Source: Bacillus timonensis
GTDB lineage: Bacteria > Bacillota > Bacilli > Bacillales > Bacillaceae_L
Length of the DNA stretch: 64,000 nucleotides
NCBI GenBank assembly: GCA_020171895.1
Contig: JAIVAN010000009.1
Location: 124,001-188,000 of the forward strand
Reading direction: 5' to 3'
Part shown: positions 26,280-35,739 of the stretch, piece by piece
How the letters are laid out: every line of letters starts with the position of its first letter
Position numbering within the stretch: the first letter of the stretch is position 1
Notes under the pieces: generated by a model
What the model was told of the DNA's origin: nothing
Databases searched by the model: none
The model's input: the letters and a program-made list of their open reading frames with translations, nothing else
Position numbers and translations under genes: made by a program

Positions 26280-27653
26280 ATGAAAGCAATTGAAGAGTAT
26301 CTATTACAAAACCGTGAAATCCACTTAAATGAATTAATAAAATTACTTAATATACCTAGCATAAGCTCCTTATTAGAACATAAAGAAGATGTGAAACAAG
26401 GTGCAGCTTGGATCGCTGACGCTTTAACACGTATTGGGATGGAAAACGTAGAAATCTATCCTACAAAGGGACATCCGGTTGTTTATGGTGATTGGCTCAA
26501 GGCAGAGGGGAAGCCAACTGTTTTAATATATGGACATTATGATGTACAACCTGTTGACCCAGTGGACCTTTGGGAAAGTCCACCTTTTGAACCCTCTATT
26601 CGAGATGAAAAGATTTTTGCAAGGGGAGCAAGTGACGATAAAGGACAAACGTTTATGCACCTTAAAGTCATTGAAGCCATTCTTAAAACGCAAAAAACAT
26701 TGCCTGTTAATATCAAATTTTGTATTGAAGGTGAAGAAGAGATTGGCAGTCCAAATCTCTCAAAGTTCATTGAAGAGCATAAGGACCTTTTACAGGCTGA
26801 TGTCATTGTTATTTCTGATACGGGGATGATTGAAAAAGGAAAGCCAACAATATGTTACGGACTTAGAGGAATGTGTGGACTACAAATTGACGTAAAAGGT
26901 ACAAAAGGAGATTTACATTCTGGTCTATATGGAGGTGCCGTTCAAAATTCGATTCACGCTCTAGTTGGAATCGTAAACTCCTTCCATAATGAACAAGGTA
27001 AAATTACGGTAGATGGTTTTTACGATGACGTTGTACCACTTACTGTTCAAGAAAGAGAAGCTTTTCAGGCACTGCAAATTGATGAGGAGACTGTAAAAGG
27101 AGAGCTCGGTGTTACTGATTTATATGGTGAAGAGGGCTATTCTTTTTTAGAAAGAACTTGGGTGAGACCTACTTTAGAAGTGAATGGAATATACGGCGGC
27201 TTCCAAGGTGAAGGCATTAAAACGGTTATTCCTTCTGAAGCACATGCAAAAATCACCTGTCGCCTTGTTCCAAACCAGGATCCAGAAGTCATTATTGAGC
27301 TTCTTCAAAAACACATTGAAACTCATACACCTCCTGGTGTAGAGGTATCTATAAGCCTCTTTGATAAAGGGGCTCCTTACGTAACCCCTTACAATCACCC
27401 TGTCATACAAGCAGCTGCTCGAGCTTATGAAAAGGTTTATGGGGTTCCTGTTAGCTACACTCGCGGTGGAGGATCTATTCCAATTGTGGCTACTTTCGAT
27501 GAAATGTTAAACATACCTGTCGTACTTATGGGTTTTGGTTTACCAACTGAAAATTTCCATGCTCCTAATGAACATTTTCACTTAGAAAACTTTGATAAAG
27601 GCATGTTGACCCTTGCTCACTATTGGTATGAATTAGAGAAGGTTTTAACTTAA
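26280..27653 (+). CDS. M20 family dipeptidase
   Basis: A 457-aa cytoplasmic di-zinc peptidase. Metal/catalytic motifs are YGHYDVQP (His86, Asp88), ASDDKG (Asp119/120), GEEEIGS (about 151-157), and FHAPNEHFHLENF near the C terminus. The lid domain (about 190-320) is present. Ribosome site AGGAGG. Family members cleave dipeptides or acylated amino acids; exact substrate unknown. Confidence 0.9.
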   Translation: MKAIEEYLLQNREIHLNELIKLLNIPSISSLLEHKEDVKQGAAWIADALTRIGMENVEIYPTKGHPVVYGDWLKAEGKPTVLIYGHYDVQPVDPVDLWESPPFEPSIRDEKIFARGASDDKGQTFMHLKVIEAILKTQKTLPVNIKFCIEGEEEIGSPNLSKFIEEHKDLLQADVIVISDTGMIEKGKPTICYGLRGMCGLQIDVKGTKGDLHSGLYGGAVQNSIHALVGIVNSFHNEQGKITVDGFYDDVVPLTVQEREAFQALQIDEETVKGELGVTDLYGEEGYSFLERTWVRPTLEVNGIYGGFQGEGIKTVIPSEAHAKITCRLVPNQDPEVIIELLQKHIETHTPPGVEVSISLFDKGAPYVTPYNHPVIQAAARAYEKVYGVPVSYTRGGGSIPIVATFDEMLNIPVVLMGFGLPTENFHAPNEHFHLENFDKGMLTLAHYWYELEKVLT

Positions 27654-27715
27654 TAGGGACTATTATACGCCCGTTCAGAGGTAACTCTAGAATCGTCAGG
27701 ATACACGTTCTCTTT

Positions 27716-27744
27716 AATGCTAGGAATACTTCCTAGCATTTTTT
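27716..27744 (+). terminator. dipeptidase terminator
   Basis: Perfect 11-bp stem AATGCTAGGAA/TTCCTAGCATT with a 3-nt loop and six T residues. Confidence 0.9.
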
Positions 27745-27925
27745 AGATGAAATGAATCATGGTTCTCTTCATATTTTTATTAAGATAGGTAACGTTAATA
27801 AGAAAAGGGCCATCTAGCAGAAATAAAAACCCCTTATCCTTCTTGGATGAATGGAAAAATATCTTTATTTATGTTATATATACAAGTAAACCCAAAATGT
27901 ATTGGAAAAACGAGAGAGGTTGAAT

Positions 27926-29587
27926 ATGGTGGAGCATACTTCAAATTTTATTAAAAATATCATTAAGGAAGATTTAGAGTCTGGAAAACGTGACAAAGTT
28001 GTTACTCGTTTTCCTCCAGAACCAAACGGTTATCTACATATAGGACATGCAAAATCAATTGTCTTAAACTTTGATTTAGCGGATGATTTCCATGGAAAGA
28101 CAAATTTACGTTTTGATGATACAAATCCTTTGAAGGAAGACACGGAGTTTGTAGAATCCATTAAAGAGGATGTCAAATGGTTAGGCTATGATTGGGACGG
28201 ATTGTTTTTTGCCTCTGACTATTTTGACACGATGTATGAAAAAGCAGTCTTATTAATTAACAAAAACTTGGCCTATGTTGATGATTTATCAGCAGACGAA
28301 ATTCGTGAATACCGTGGCACACTAACTGAACCTGGTAAAGAAAGCCCATTCCGCAATCGTTCAGTTGAAGAAAACCTTGAGCTATTTACTCGTATGCGTA
28401 ATGGCGAATTTGGTAATGGCGAAAAGGTATTACGTGCTAAAATTGATATGTCTTCACCAAATATCAATTTACGTGATCCTGTCATGTACCGTATTGCACA
28501 TGCAACTCACCATAACACTGGGGATAAATGGTGTATTTATCCGATGTACAGCTTTGCACATCCTCTTGAGGATGCCATTGAAGGGGTTACACATTCCATT
28601 TGTACAATTGAGTTTGAAGATCAACGACCACTCTATAATTGGTTTATTGAAAAATGCGAGATGGAAAGCCAGCCTCAGCAAATTGAATTTGGCCGCCTAA
28701 ATGTAACTAATACTGTTATGAGTAAGCGAAAATTAAAACAACTAGTAGATGAAGGGTTCGTTGATGGTTGGGATGACCCTAGAATGCCTACTATTTCTGG
28801 ACTTAGAAGAAGAGGGTATACGCCAGAAGCTATTCGTACTTTCTGTCGTGAACTTGGTGTAGCGAAGACAACTGGAACTGTAGATTCAAGGATGCTTGAT
28901 CATTTTGTAAGAGAAGATTTGAAATTAAAGGTTCCTAGAACAATGGGTATTATTAAGCCACTTAAGGTTGTTATCACAAACTATCCTGAGGATCAGGTCG
29001 AGATGCTTGATGCAGAAATCAACCCTGAAAATCCTGAAATGGGTACAAGACAAATACCGTTCTCAAGAGAAATTTATATTGAACAAGATGATTTCATGGA
29101 AGATCCTCCAAAGAAATATTTTCGATTGTTCCCAGGAAATGAAGTTCGTTTAAAGCATGCTTACTTCATTAAATGCGAGGATGTTATTAAGGATTCGGAC
29201 GGTAACATCATTGAGATTCATTGTACGTATGATCCTGAAACAAAAAGTGGAACTGGCTTTACTGGTCGTAAAGTAAAGGGAACGATTCATTGGGTTGATG
29301 CTAAGCATGCTGTTCCTGCAGAGTTTCGTTTATATGAGCCATTAATTTTAGACGATGTTGTAAATGAGGATGAGGAAGCAGTTGAAAAAACTTTCTTAGA
29401 TTTAGTAAATCCTCAGTCTTTAGAGATTTTACAAGGTTTTGTTGAGCCTAACATGAAAGAGGTAAAAGTTCAGGATAAGTTCCAGTTCTTTAGACATGGT
29501 TATTTTAATGTTGATCCGAAGCATACAACAAGTGATCATCTTGTGTTTAATCTTATTGTTTCGCTGAAGAGTTCTTTTAAATTATAA
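27926..29587 (+). CDS. glnS: glutaminyl-tRNA synthetase
   Basis: A 553-aa class I synthetase charging tRNA-Gln directly. HIGH motif in [15 protein letters not shown] (38-41) and KMSKS equivalent VMSKR (264-268); both C-terminal beta barrels are present, matching the 554-aa E. coli enzyme. The start is ATG 27926 with GAGAGG. Most Bacillaceae are described as using GluRS plus the GatCAB amidotransferase instead, so this gene was probably acquired. No T-box leader (no TGGNACCGCG) is seen upstream. Confidence 0.93.
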   Translation: MVEHTSNFIKNIIKEDLESGKRDKVVTRFPPEPNGYLHIGHAKSIVLNFDLADDFHGKTNLRFDDTNPLKEDTEFVESIKEDVKWLGYDWDGLFFASDYFDTMYEKAVLLINKNLAYVDDLSADEIREYRGTLTEPGKESPFRNRSVEENLELFTRMRNGEFGNGEKVLRAKIDMSSPNINLRDPVMYRIAHATHHNTGDKWCIYPMYSFAHPLEDAIEGVTHSICTIEFEDQRPLYNWFIEKCEMESQPQQIEFGRLNVTNTVMSKRKLKQLVDEGFVDGWDDPRMPTISGLRRRGYTPEAIRTFCRELGVAKTTGTVDSRMLDHFVREDLKLKVPRTMGIIKPLKVVITNYPEDQVEMLDAEINPENPEMGTRQIPFSREIYIEQDDFMEDPPKKYFRLFPGNEVRLKHAYFIKCEDVIKDSDGNIIEIHCTYDPETKSGTGFTGRKVKGTIHWVDAKHAVPAEFRLYEPLILDDVVNEDEEAVEKTFLDLVNPQSLEILQGFVEPNMKEVKVQDKFQFFRHGYFNVDPKHTTSDHLVFNLIVSLKSSFKL

Positions 29588-29602
29588 TGAATATATACAA
29601 CG

Positions 29603-29648
29603 AGAAGAGGACCTAAGCCTATCGAGTTTAGGTCTTTTCTTTATTTTT
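29603..29648 (+). terminator. glnS terminator
   Basis: Stem formed by AGAA-GAG-GACCTAA and TTTAGGTCTTTTCT, followed by TTATTTTT; one unpaired G. Confidence 0.7.
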
Positions 29649-29652
29649 ATGG

Positions 29653-29899
29653 CTACCCTGAAAATACGACGCTCTATGTGGGGTGTTAACCTTCGTTGCA
29701 GGAACCTCGCTTTCCGCGGGGCGCTCCTGGAGCCTCCTCGGCTTCGCCTGTGGGGTCTCCAGTCCAGCGCATCTCCCGCAGGAGTCTCGGTCCTTCCACT
29801 TCGGTTAACACTCATGAATACTTGGATACAACATTCTAATAACAAAAAAAACATTTTCATTCACCATGGTGCATTTTTCAAATTTCATGTTAGTCTACC
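29653..29899 (+). repeat. GC-rich interspersed repeat, copy C
   Basis: CTACCCTGAAAATA to GTCTACC. Outer arms 29683-29691 and 29803-29811; core stems CC-GCGGG (29714-29720) with CCCGC-a-GG (29775-29782), GCGCT/AGCGC, CTGGAG/CTCCAG and apical GGC-TTC-GCC. It is the only notable object in the glnS-deacetylase gap besides the glnS terminator. Confidence 0.92.
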
Positions 29900-29993
29900 C
29901 TGAAAATAGAGTCATTTCAACTTTTAAACATGGTATTTTATTTGTCTTTAACTTAACATAGCCTATTCTTTTAAATAGAAAGTAGGGGGAGTT

Positions 29994-30893
29994 TTGAGGA
30001 GAGCGTTTGTTTTTATTTCTGTTATCATTTTAATTATTTTGTTCATATTCACTTTTAATAAGGTAGAAATATTAGATAAAAAACAATCTGCTGTAATGGC
30101 TTTCCATAAGAAAACGTCTTCTAAAAATTTTACACTTAAAGCAGTTGATGGTTTTTATAAAACACATGAAGGGGACTCTAGCATAGATTCTCGGATTGAA
30201 GAGGTTATGCAAACTACTTTTAGACAACCAACTGAGTGGGGTCTTCATGTTACTGGGGTGAAAAATCGGTTAAGGACAGACGAGAAAGTTGTGGCGCTTA
30301 GTTTTGATGCTTGTGGAGGGGGAAATGGTGTTGGCTATGACGAAGAGCTAATACAGTACCTAGTGAAGGAACAAATTCCAGCGACTTTATTTTTTAATCG
30401 CAGATGGATTGAAGCGAATAAAGAAACGTTCTTGATGCTTGCTAAAAATCCACTATTCGAGGTAGAAAATCATGGCACACATCATAAACCTCTTAGCGTT
30501 ACTGGGAATACGGCTTATGGGATCGAAGGCACAAAATCAGTTGAAGAAGTCATCGAAGAGGTAATGGATAATCATCATTTTATTACGAAGTTAACAGGTA
30601 AATCTCCAAAGTATTTTCGTTCTGGAACAGCTCATTATGATGAAGTAGCGATCGAGGTTATTAATAAGTTGGGTTTAGAGGCTGTTAATTTTGATATAAA
30701 TGGCGATGCTGGAGCTACTTTTAATCAACAGCAAGTACAGGATTCAATATTGCAATCAAAGCCTGGGTCGATTGTTATTATGCATATGAATCGACCTGAG
30801 CATGATACTGCTGAAGGAGTTAAGTTGGCTGTACCTATTTTGAAGGAGAGGGGATTTACTTTTGTAAAGCTATCAGACTATGATTTGGAATAG
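29994..30893 (+). CDS. secreted/membrane-anchored polysaccharide deacetylase
   Basis: A 299-aa protein with an N-terminal membrane anchor (4-22) and a NodB-type CE4 domain. It has SFDACGGG (Asp105; a variant of the usual FDDG), ENHGTHHKPL (His160/His164 metal ligands), FRSGTAHYDE and IVMHMNRP (C-terminal His). Such enzymes deacetylate peptidoglycan or exopolysaccharide outside the cell. The start is TTG 29994 with AGGGGGAG. The FDACGG variant is typical of a Firmicutes subgroup. Confidence 0.87.
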   Translation: MRRAFVFISVIILIILFIFTFNKVEILDKKQSAVMAFHKKTSSKNFTLKAVDGFYKTHEGDSSIDSRIEEVMQTTFRQPTEWGLHVTGVKNRLRTDEKVVALSFDACGGGNGVGYDEELIQYLVKEQIPATLFFNRRWIEANKETFLMLAKNPLFEVENHGTHHKPLSVTGNTAYGIEGTKSVEEVIEEVMDNHHFITKLTGKSPKYFRSGTAHYDEVAIEVINKLGLEAVNFDINGDAGATFNQQQVQDSILQSKPGSIVIMHMNRPEHDTAEGVKLAVPILKERGFTFVKLSDYDLE

Positions 30894-30935
30894 TAGATTG
30901 TTAGTTTTATATAAAACTGTTATTTTTCTTTAGGG

Positions 30936-31200
30936 CTACCCTGAAAATACAATTCGTTACAATCAACATGGGGTGTTAACCTACGTTGCAGGACTCTCGC
31001 TTTCCACGGGGCGCCACTTGAGCCTCCTCGGCCTTTGGCCTGTGGGGTCTCAAGCCCGGCGCATTTCCCGTAGGAGTCTCGGTCCTTCCACTACGGTTAA
31101 CACGAAGAATTACTAATGGCCAACATTCTATCAAAGTAAAAATTCAGTTCACATTTTCATCCTTCATGGTGCAAAGTCACAAATTGTATAGTAGTCTACC
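30936..31200 (+). repeat. GC-rich interspersed repeat, copy D (type 2)
   Basis: Left flank ACAATTCGTTACAATCAACATG; outer arms 30973-30981 and 31095-31103. Compared with copies B/C/E the stems change in pairs: CC-ACGGG (31004-31010) with CCCGT-a-GG (31067-31074), GCGCC/GGCGC, CTTGAG/CTCAAG, and a longer apical GGCC-TTT-GGCC. Ends GTCTACC then TTGAAAATA. Confidence 0.92.
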
Positions 31201-31301
31201 TTGAAAATAATACAACTCTAATACAGGTAATATACTAGGAAACATTATTATCCAATGAAAAAAATCTCCCATATCATACTTTTTACTATTTTCTTTTTTT
31301 C

Positions 31302-31545
31302 AAAAGAGGCTGGGACATAACTTAAGTATTCACCTAAAATTCCGAAAAAAATGATAGATTAGCGGATGAAATATACGTAGACTCCTGCGGGATGAAAAGC
31401 AACAGCTAGACCCCGCAGTGCGTAGCACGAGGAGGCTTGCCAGCTTCCCGCGGAAAGCGAAGTCTATTTCAGGAGCGGATTCACTACACCTACAATCATT
31501 GTTCGGCTTCTATTTAGGTAAACTACTTTTGTCCCAACCTCTTTT
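31302..31545. repeat. related GC-rich repeat with 16-bp terminal inverted repeats (copy H)
   Basis: Ends AAAAGAGGCTGGGACA (31302-31317) and TGTCCCAACCTCTTTT (31530-31545) are inverted with one mismatch. The core (about 31375-31475) reads TAGACTCCTGCGGGA ... ACCCCGCAG ... GAGGAGGCTT ... CCCGCGGAAAGCGAAGTCTA, the reverse complement layout of the core of copies A-F. It sits 20 bp downstream of the tryptophan dioxygenase gene and may terminate it. Confidence 0.75.
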
Positions 31546-31565
31546 TAGTCTATTTAACTTTTAAA

Positions 31566-32414
31566 TTATAATTTTGTACGAATGCTCCATAGTTCAGGGA
31601 AGAAGCGATAGTCCATTACTTTTTTTAAGTAACTAACTCCAGAGGATCCTCCTGTACCCATTTTATGGCCAATGATACGTTCAACTGTCAGTAAATGATT
31701 ATAACGCCATTGCTGCTGTTTATTTTCAATATCTATTAATTTCTCAGCTAGTTCATATAAGTCCCAATATTTGTTTACATCTTTGTATACTGTTAGCCAA
31801 GCTTCTTCTACACTCTCATTTTCTTTATATTCCTCAGACCAATCTCGGTTAAGACATGTTTCATCAATCTTTAAGCCTCTAAATGACAAAGCTGTAATTG
31901 CTGCATCATAGATACTCATCTCGTGCAGAGAATTTTCTAGCATACTGTACAACTTCTCTTGATGCTTATATACAGATAATACATGCGCCTTTTTAAATCC
32001 TAATTCAAATTCGATCATTCGATTTTGATAGGATTGAAACCCAGAGGAATGACCAAGCTTATCACGAAATTGCATATATTCAGCTGGAGTTAAGGTTGAA
32101 AGTACATCCCATGATTGAATGAGCTGCTGTTGGATTCTTGAAACGCGAGCTAGCATTTTAAACGCAGGCTCTAGTTCATTTTGTAAAATCGCTTTTTTTG
32201 CAGCAGACATTTCATGTAAAATTAACTTCATCCATAATTCACTAGCTTGATGGATGATGATAAATAACATTTCATCATGATGATCTGACAATCCTTTTTG
32301 ACTGTCTAATAACTTATCTAATTGAAGATAATCTCCATAAGTCATTTCTTGTGCAAAATCAGTATGAATTCCTTTTTCGGTTTTGTTAGCGCTATCATTA
32401 TGGTAGTTACCCAT
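31566..32414 (-). CDS. kynA: tryptophan 2,3-dioxygenase
   Basis: A 282-aa haem enzyme oxidising L-tryptophan to N-formylkynurenine. Family blocks: [41 protein letters not shown], and [15 protein letters not shown] (haem His region about 238-252). The start is ATG 32414 with AAGGAGG. The next kynurenine-pathway genes (formamidase, kynureninase) are not adjacent. The upstream gap to 32741 holds only a terminator. Confidence 0.93.
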   Translation of the reverse strand: MGNYHNDSANKTEKGIHTDFAQEMTYGDYLQLDKLLDSQKGLSDHHDEMLFIIIHQASELWMKLILHEMSAAKKAILQNELEPAFKMLARVSRIQQQLIQSWDVLSTLTPAEYMQFRDKLGHSSGFQSYQNRMIEFELGFKKAHVLSVYKHQEKLYSMLENSLHEMSIYDAAITALSFRGLKIDETCLNRDWSEEYKENESVEEAWLTVYKDVNKYWDLYELAEKLIDIENKQQQWRYNHLLTVERIIGHKMGTGGSSGVSYLKKVMDYRFFPELWSIRTKL

Positions 32415-32657
32415 GGAATATTTATCCTCCTTTAAGGCCAATCTTCACAATTCGTTCTATGAATAGCATAACATGTTAAATCAAGGATGAGCACTATTTT
32501 TTCACGAATTTGCCTCGATAAAGTAGAACCGAAGTAATTCCCCCGTCTCCTTTGTTCTAAACAAAATATAAAAATGTGATTTCTCTTTCTTGTATGGCCA
32601 TTAGTTCTATGATTTTCTTTATATTAATGCATTAATTAGAACTAGATAAATTAAAAA

Positions 32658-32696
32658 GCACTCCTCAATTAAATACTGAGGAATGCCTTTTGAATA
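32658..32696. terminator. terminator downstream of the GGDEF-EAL gene
   Basis: GCACTCCTCA (32658-32667) pairs with TGAGGAATGC (32677-32686) at nine of ten positions, with A/T runs on both sides. It lies about 55 nt after the stop of the minus-strand gene. Confidence 0.65.
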
Positions 32697-32741
32697 CCTT
32701 TCATTTTTCTTTTCATTTTGACTAATATATTTATTAAAAAT

Positions 32742-34757
32742 CTAATTCATTAATGGTTCTTGCTCACTACTTCCCACTATCAACATTTCCTGAATCTCAT
32801 CCTTTGGTACTGGTCGACTAAAATAAAACCCTTGAGCCTCATGACAATTATGCTTACGAATAAATTGGAGATGATCTTCTGTCTCGACTCCTTCGGCTGT
32901 AACGTTTAGGTTGAGATGTGTCGCCATCGCTAATATTCCTGTTACAATGTTACAGTCTTCCATATCAACTAGAATATCTTGAATAAAGGATTTATCAATT
33001 TTAATTCGATTAATGTTAAATTGTTGAATATAACTCAATGAACTATAACCTGTACCGAAATCATCTAAACTCAATTTAATTCCTAAATCATGTAACAATG
33101 CAAAAGTGGTTTTCGTTCTTTCTACATCCGCCATCGCTACACTTTCTGTAATCTCCAATTCTAACAAATGTGGATCTATACCTGTTTCTAAAATGATTTC
33201 TCTAACTGATTCCACAAAGTCATTTTTTATTAACTGCTTTAAGGATAAATTAACTGATATCTTTAACGATTTATTGAACATTTGATTCCATGAAACAATT
33301 TGATGACATGACTCCCTTAATACCCATTCACCAATTGGAATAATTAGTCCAGTCTCTTCGGCGATACTTATGAATGTAAAAGGGGAAATGAACCCTTTTT
33401 GAGGATGCTTCCATCTTAACAGTGATTCAAATCCGATAATCTCACCCGTTTGAACATCATTCTGAGGTTGATAATACACTTCAAGTTCATTGTTTTGAAA
33501 CGCAAACTTAAAATCCTCTTTCAACTGGATGTATTCAATTGTTTCTGAATCGCTTTTATTCGAAAAGAAATGGTAAGTATCTCTCCCCTTACTTTTTGCA
33601 CGATATAGAGCAATATCACCATTTTTATATAATTCATTTGAAGTTTGGCCGTTATAAGGATAGTTTACAATACCGATACTTGTCGTAATTTGGACAGGAT
33701 ATTCATCGATTTGGTACGGTTGAGAAATTGTTTGTTGTAAAGTTGTGACCGATTCCAATAACTCTTCCATTTCTGTGCTCGTATGAATAATAACAAACTC
33801 ATCTCCACCAGTTCTCCCAATCACATCATTTGGCCTTCTAATTTCTTTTAAACGCTCTGTCACTTGAACCAATAACTTGTCACCAACCTGATGGTCAAGT
33901 AAATCGTTAACAAACTTGAAATCATCTAGATCAATTAATAGCATCGCAAATTCTGCTTCTTTTTCAATTAACTCGTCTATAATTTGGTTCACCTTTACTC
34001 GATTTGGTAAGCCTGTTAATTGGTCGTGATAAGCTATGTAGGATAACTGATCGTAGCTTTCATTAAGCTGCTGCTCTTTGTGTTGGTATTGCTTTTCTCC
34101 ATAAATTATTGTTGTGACTGTTAGTAAAAACAAACTAACTAATTCACTAACAATCAAGTAATTATTCTTCTCTAACGTAAACATCTCAACAAATGACAAA
34201 CAACATCCTATAATACTTACCCCGATAATCAATGCAGCATATAGCTGAAAGAATAGGGAAACTTTCTTTTTATTTACAATTAAATCTAGCTTCAACTGCT
34301 GAATGAGCCTCATTACTAAAAAGATGGTGCTCACCATTTGAATTAACGTAAAACTGAAGTGAAATAAACTTAATTTTACATTTTCAATGACCATTGTCAG
34401 AGGTATATATGTAACCGCTAAAATTGAGCAACCTAGAAAAATAGCTAGTTTTAGAAAAACAGAAGTGTCTGCATCTTCTTCAATTTTTCCAACCTTTATT
34501 ATACAAACATAGATGACAAGAGAAGTTAATGGAAGCGCTGCCAATATATATGGGTTTGAAATATCTCCCAATTTTAAAAGTTGCAAATAATAAAGAAGTG
34601 AGAAATATATATACCAAACAATCAAGGCAGCTATAATGGCTGCAGATATTTTAAATAAACCCTCTTTGTTTAATTTGTATAATCGTTTTTCTAAAAAAAA
34701 GATGGCACAGAAAAACAAAAAGAACAATAATACCGATATGATGATATAGTTCAACAA
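32742..34757 (-). CDS. membrane GGDEF-EAL protein
   Basis: A 671-aa protein with about seven N-terminal membrane helices (1-220), a GGDEF domain (TGGDEF from about 316) and an EAL domain. The EAL motif reads ESLLRW from Glu444, i.e. ESL instead of EAL, a substitution seen in some active enzymes. Downstream signatures ITESVA, DDFGTGYSSL and KIDKSF are kept. No PAS is present, unlike the 21-kb paralogue. The start is one of two adjacent TTG codons (34757/34754) with a weak GAGTGA site. Confidence 0.9.
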   Translation of the reverse strand: MLNYIIISVLLFFLFFCAIFFLEKRLYKLNKEGLFKISAAIIAALIVWYIYFSLLYYLQLLKLGDISNPYILAALPLTSLVIYVCIIKVGKIEEDADTSVFLKLAIFLGCSILAVTYIPLTMVIENVKLSLFHFSFTLIQMVSTIFLVMRLIQQLKLDLIVNKKKVSLFFQLYAALIIGVSIIGCCLSFVEMFTLEKNNYLIVSELVSLFLLTVTTIIYGEKQYQHKEQQLNESYDQLSYIAYHDQLTGLPNRVKVNQIIDELIEKEAEFAMLLIDLDDFKFVNDLLDHQVGDKLLVQVTERLKEIRRPNDVIGRTGGDEFVIIHTSTEMEELLESVTTLQQTISQPYQIDEYPVQITTSIGIVNYPYNGQTSNELYKNGDIALYRAKSKGRDTYHFFSNKSDSETIEYIQLKEDFKFAFQNNELEVYYQPQNDVQTGEIIGFESLLRWKHPQKGFISPFTFISIAEETGLIIPIGEWVLRESCHQIVSWNQMFNKSLKISVNLSLKQLIKNDFVESVREIILETGIDPHLLELEITESVAMADVERTKTTFALLHDLGIKLSLDDFGTGYSSLSYIQQFNINRIKIDKSFIQDILVDMEDCNIVTGILAMATHLNLNVTAEGVETEDHLQFIRKHNCHEAQGFYFSRPVPKDEIQEMLIVGSSEQEPLMN

Positions 34758-35024
34758 GAAGTATCACTCATTTCTACCAATATAAAATCTATGAGTTCAA
34801 TAATCTACCAACAATTAGGAGTTATTAACTTATTATACCATCTTATTTGACAGAAAACTTGACAAATTTACAGATAAAATCACTAATTACTACATTTTTC
34901 ATAAAATTCATATATTTCTTCTTTCTTTAAGCCATTATTTTTTTAGTAACCAAGACACACCGATGAAAATATCTCTTAAAACCACACAAAATCCTATAGA
35001 ATAGTATGATTTATACCAGCAAAA

Positions 35025-35057
35025 AAGGCTTCGTATCTTGATAAAGATCGAAGCCTT
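35025..35057 (-). terminator. terminator of the lipid-linked-sugar operon
   Basis: AAGGCTTCG / CGAAGCCTT with an inner ATCTT/AAGAT stem; six T residues follow on the minus strand. The rest of the 34758-35069 gap is AT-rich without recognised features. Confidence 0.85.
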
Positions 35058-35069
35058 CTTCTTTATATT

Positions 35070-35408
35070 TTATAGAGTTAATAATAAACATCCCATTAAT
35101 ATGAAAAGGATCCCCCATACTTTTCTCCTCGTTATCCTTTCATGTAACCAAAAACTTGATAGAAGTAACGACCAAAAATATGTAACCGATGTTAGTGGAA
35201 ACACGATGATATATGGGAGCTGTTTGAGTAAATAAATATTTAACAGGGCTCCGATCACATAAAACCCTCCACCTATTCCCAAGAATAGAATGAAAGTTGA
35301 GAATCTACCTCTCAAATGAGAGCTTGCTTTTTTAAAAAAGAAGCCGCCAAGAGCACCTAGCATTGTCATCATTAATAGTAGTAGTATTTTAATCGGACTC
35401 ACCACCAA
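35070..35408 (-). CDS. EamA/SMR-like small membrane protein, subunit 1 of a pair
   Basis: A 112-aa protein with four hydrophobic helices and the EmrE/EamA half-repeat character (LGALGGFFFKKASSHL, PLTSVTYFWSLLLSSFWLHE). It overlaps the upstream homologous gene by 20 nt and starts at TTG 35408 or the following GTG codons. Paired small transporters of this type (like ArnE/ArnF) flip undecaprenyl-phosphate-linked sugars. As the last gene of an operon with a polyprenyl-phosphate glycosyltransferase, a lipid-sugar flippase role is likely (inference). Confidence 0.75.
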   Translation of the reverse strand: MVVSPIKILLLLMMTMLGALGGFFFKKASSHLRGRFSTFILFLGIGGGFYVIGALLNIYLLKQLPYIIVFPLTSVTYFWSLLLSSFWLHERITRRKVWGILFILMGCLLLTL

Positions 35409-35739
35409 TCAAAATGACCCCGATGATAATAGAAGCGATTCCAGCAATCGTGTAATAGTTAAACTGTTCTTCGAGGACAGTAACACCTATGATTGTACTG
35501 ATAATATATCCTATACTTAAAAAAGGATGGAGTACAGAGAGCTTACCGTTCCGAAAGGCAACGATCATAAAAACTGCCCCTAAAAAATAGAGTGTGAAAC
35601 CAACAATTAACTCTACATTAAAATGTCCAAGAGATAACTTCCAGAAAAATTGTCCCGTTGCTGTACACAACGAGGCAATTATCATGAGCATGATTCCTAA
35701 ATATGGTGGCTTCTTTTTCTCTTTTAAATTAGATTCCAT
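35389..35739 (-). CDS. EamA/SMR-like small membrane protein, subunit 2 of a pair
   Basis: A 116-aa protein with four membrane helices (IMLMIIASLCTATGQFFWKL; VLHPFLSIGYIISTIIGVTVLEE). The start is ATG 35739 with GAGGTCAATCACG; the five upstream codons lie before the site. It overlaps the upstream GT-C-like gene by 11 nt. Homologous to the following gene, it probably forms a heterodimer with it in the membrane. Confidence 0.75.
   Translation of the reverse strand: MESNLKEKKKPPYLGIMLMIIASLCTATGQFFWKLSLGHFNVELIVGFTLYFLGAVFMIVAFRNGKLSVLHPFLSIGYIISTIIGVTVLEEQFNYYTIAGIASIIIGVILIGGESD

Noticed and set aside
27660-27925. T-box leader in front of glnS
   Set aside because: No T-box sequence TGGNACCGCG or AG-box was found; the only hairpin is the terminator of the upstream dipeptidase.
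29582-29903. Recurring 60-90 aa Arg/Pro-rich reading frames on both strands of every GC-rich repeat copy
   Set aside because: Frames are open on both strands merely because the core is GC-rich and stop-poor; copies have frame-disrupting differences, no ribosome site is conserved, and changes follow stem pairing rather than codons.
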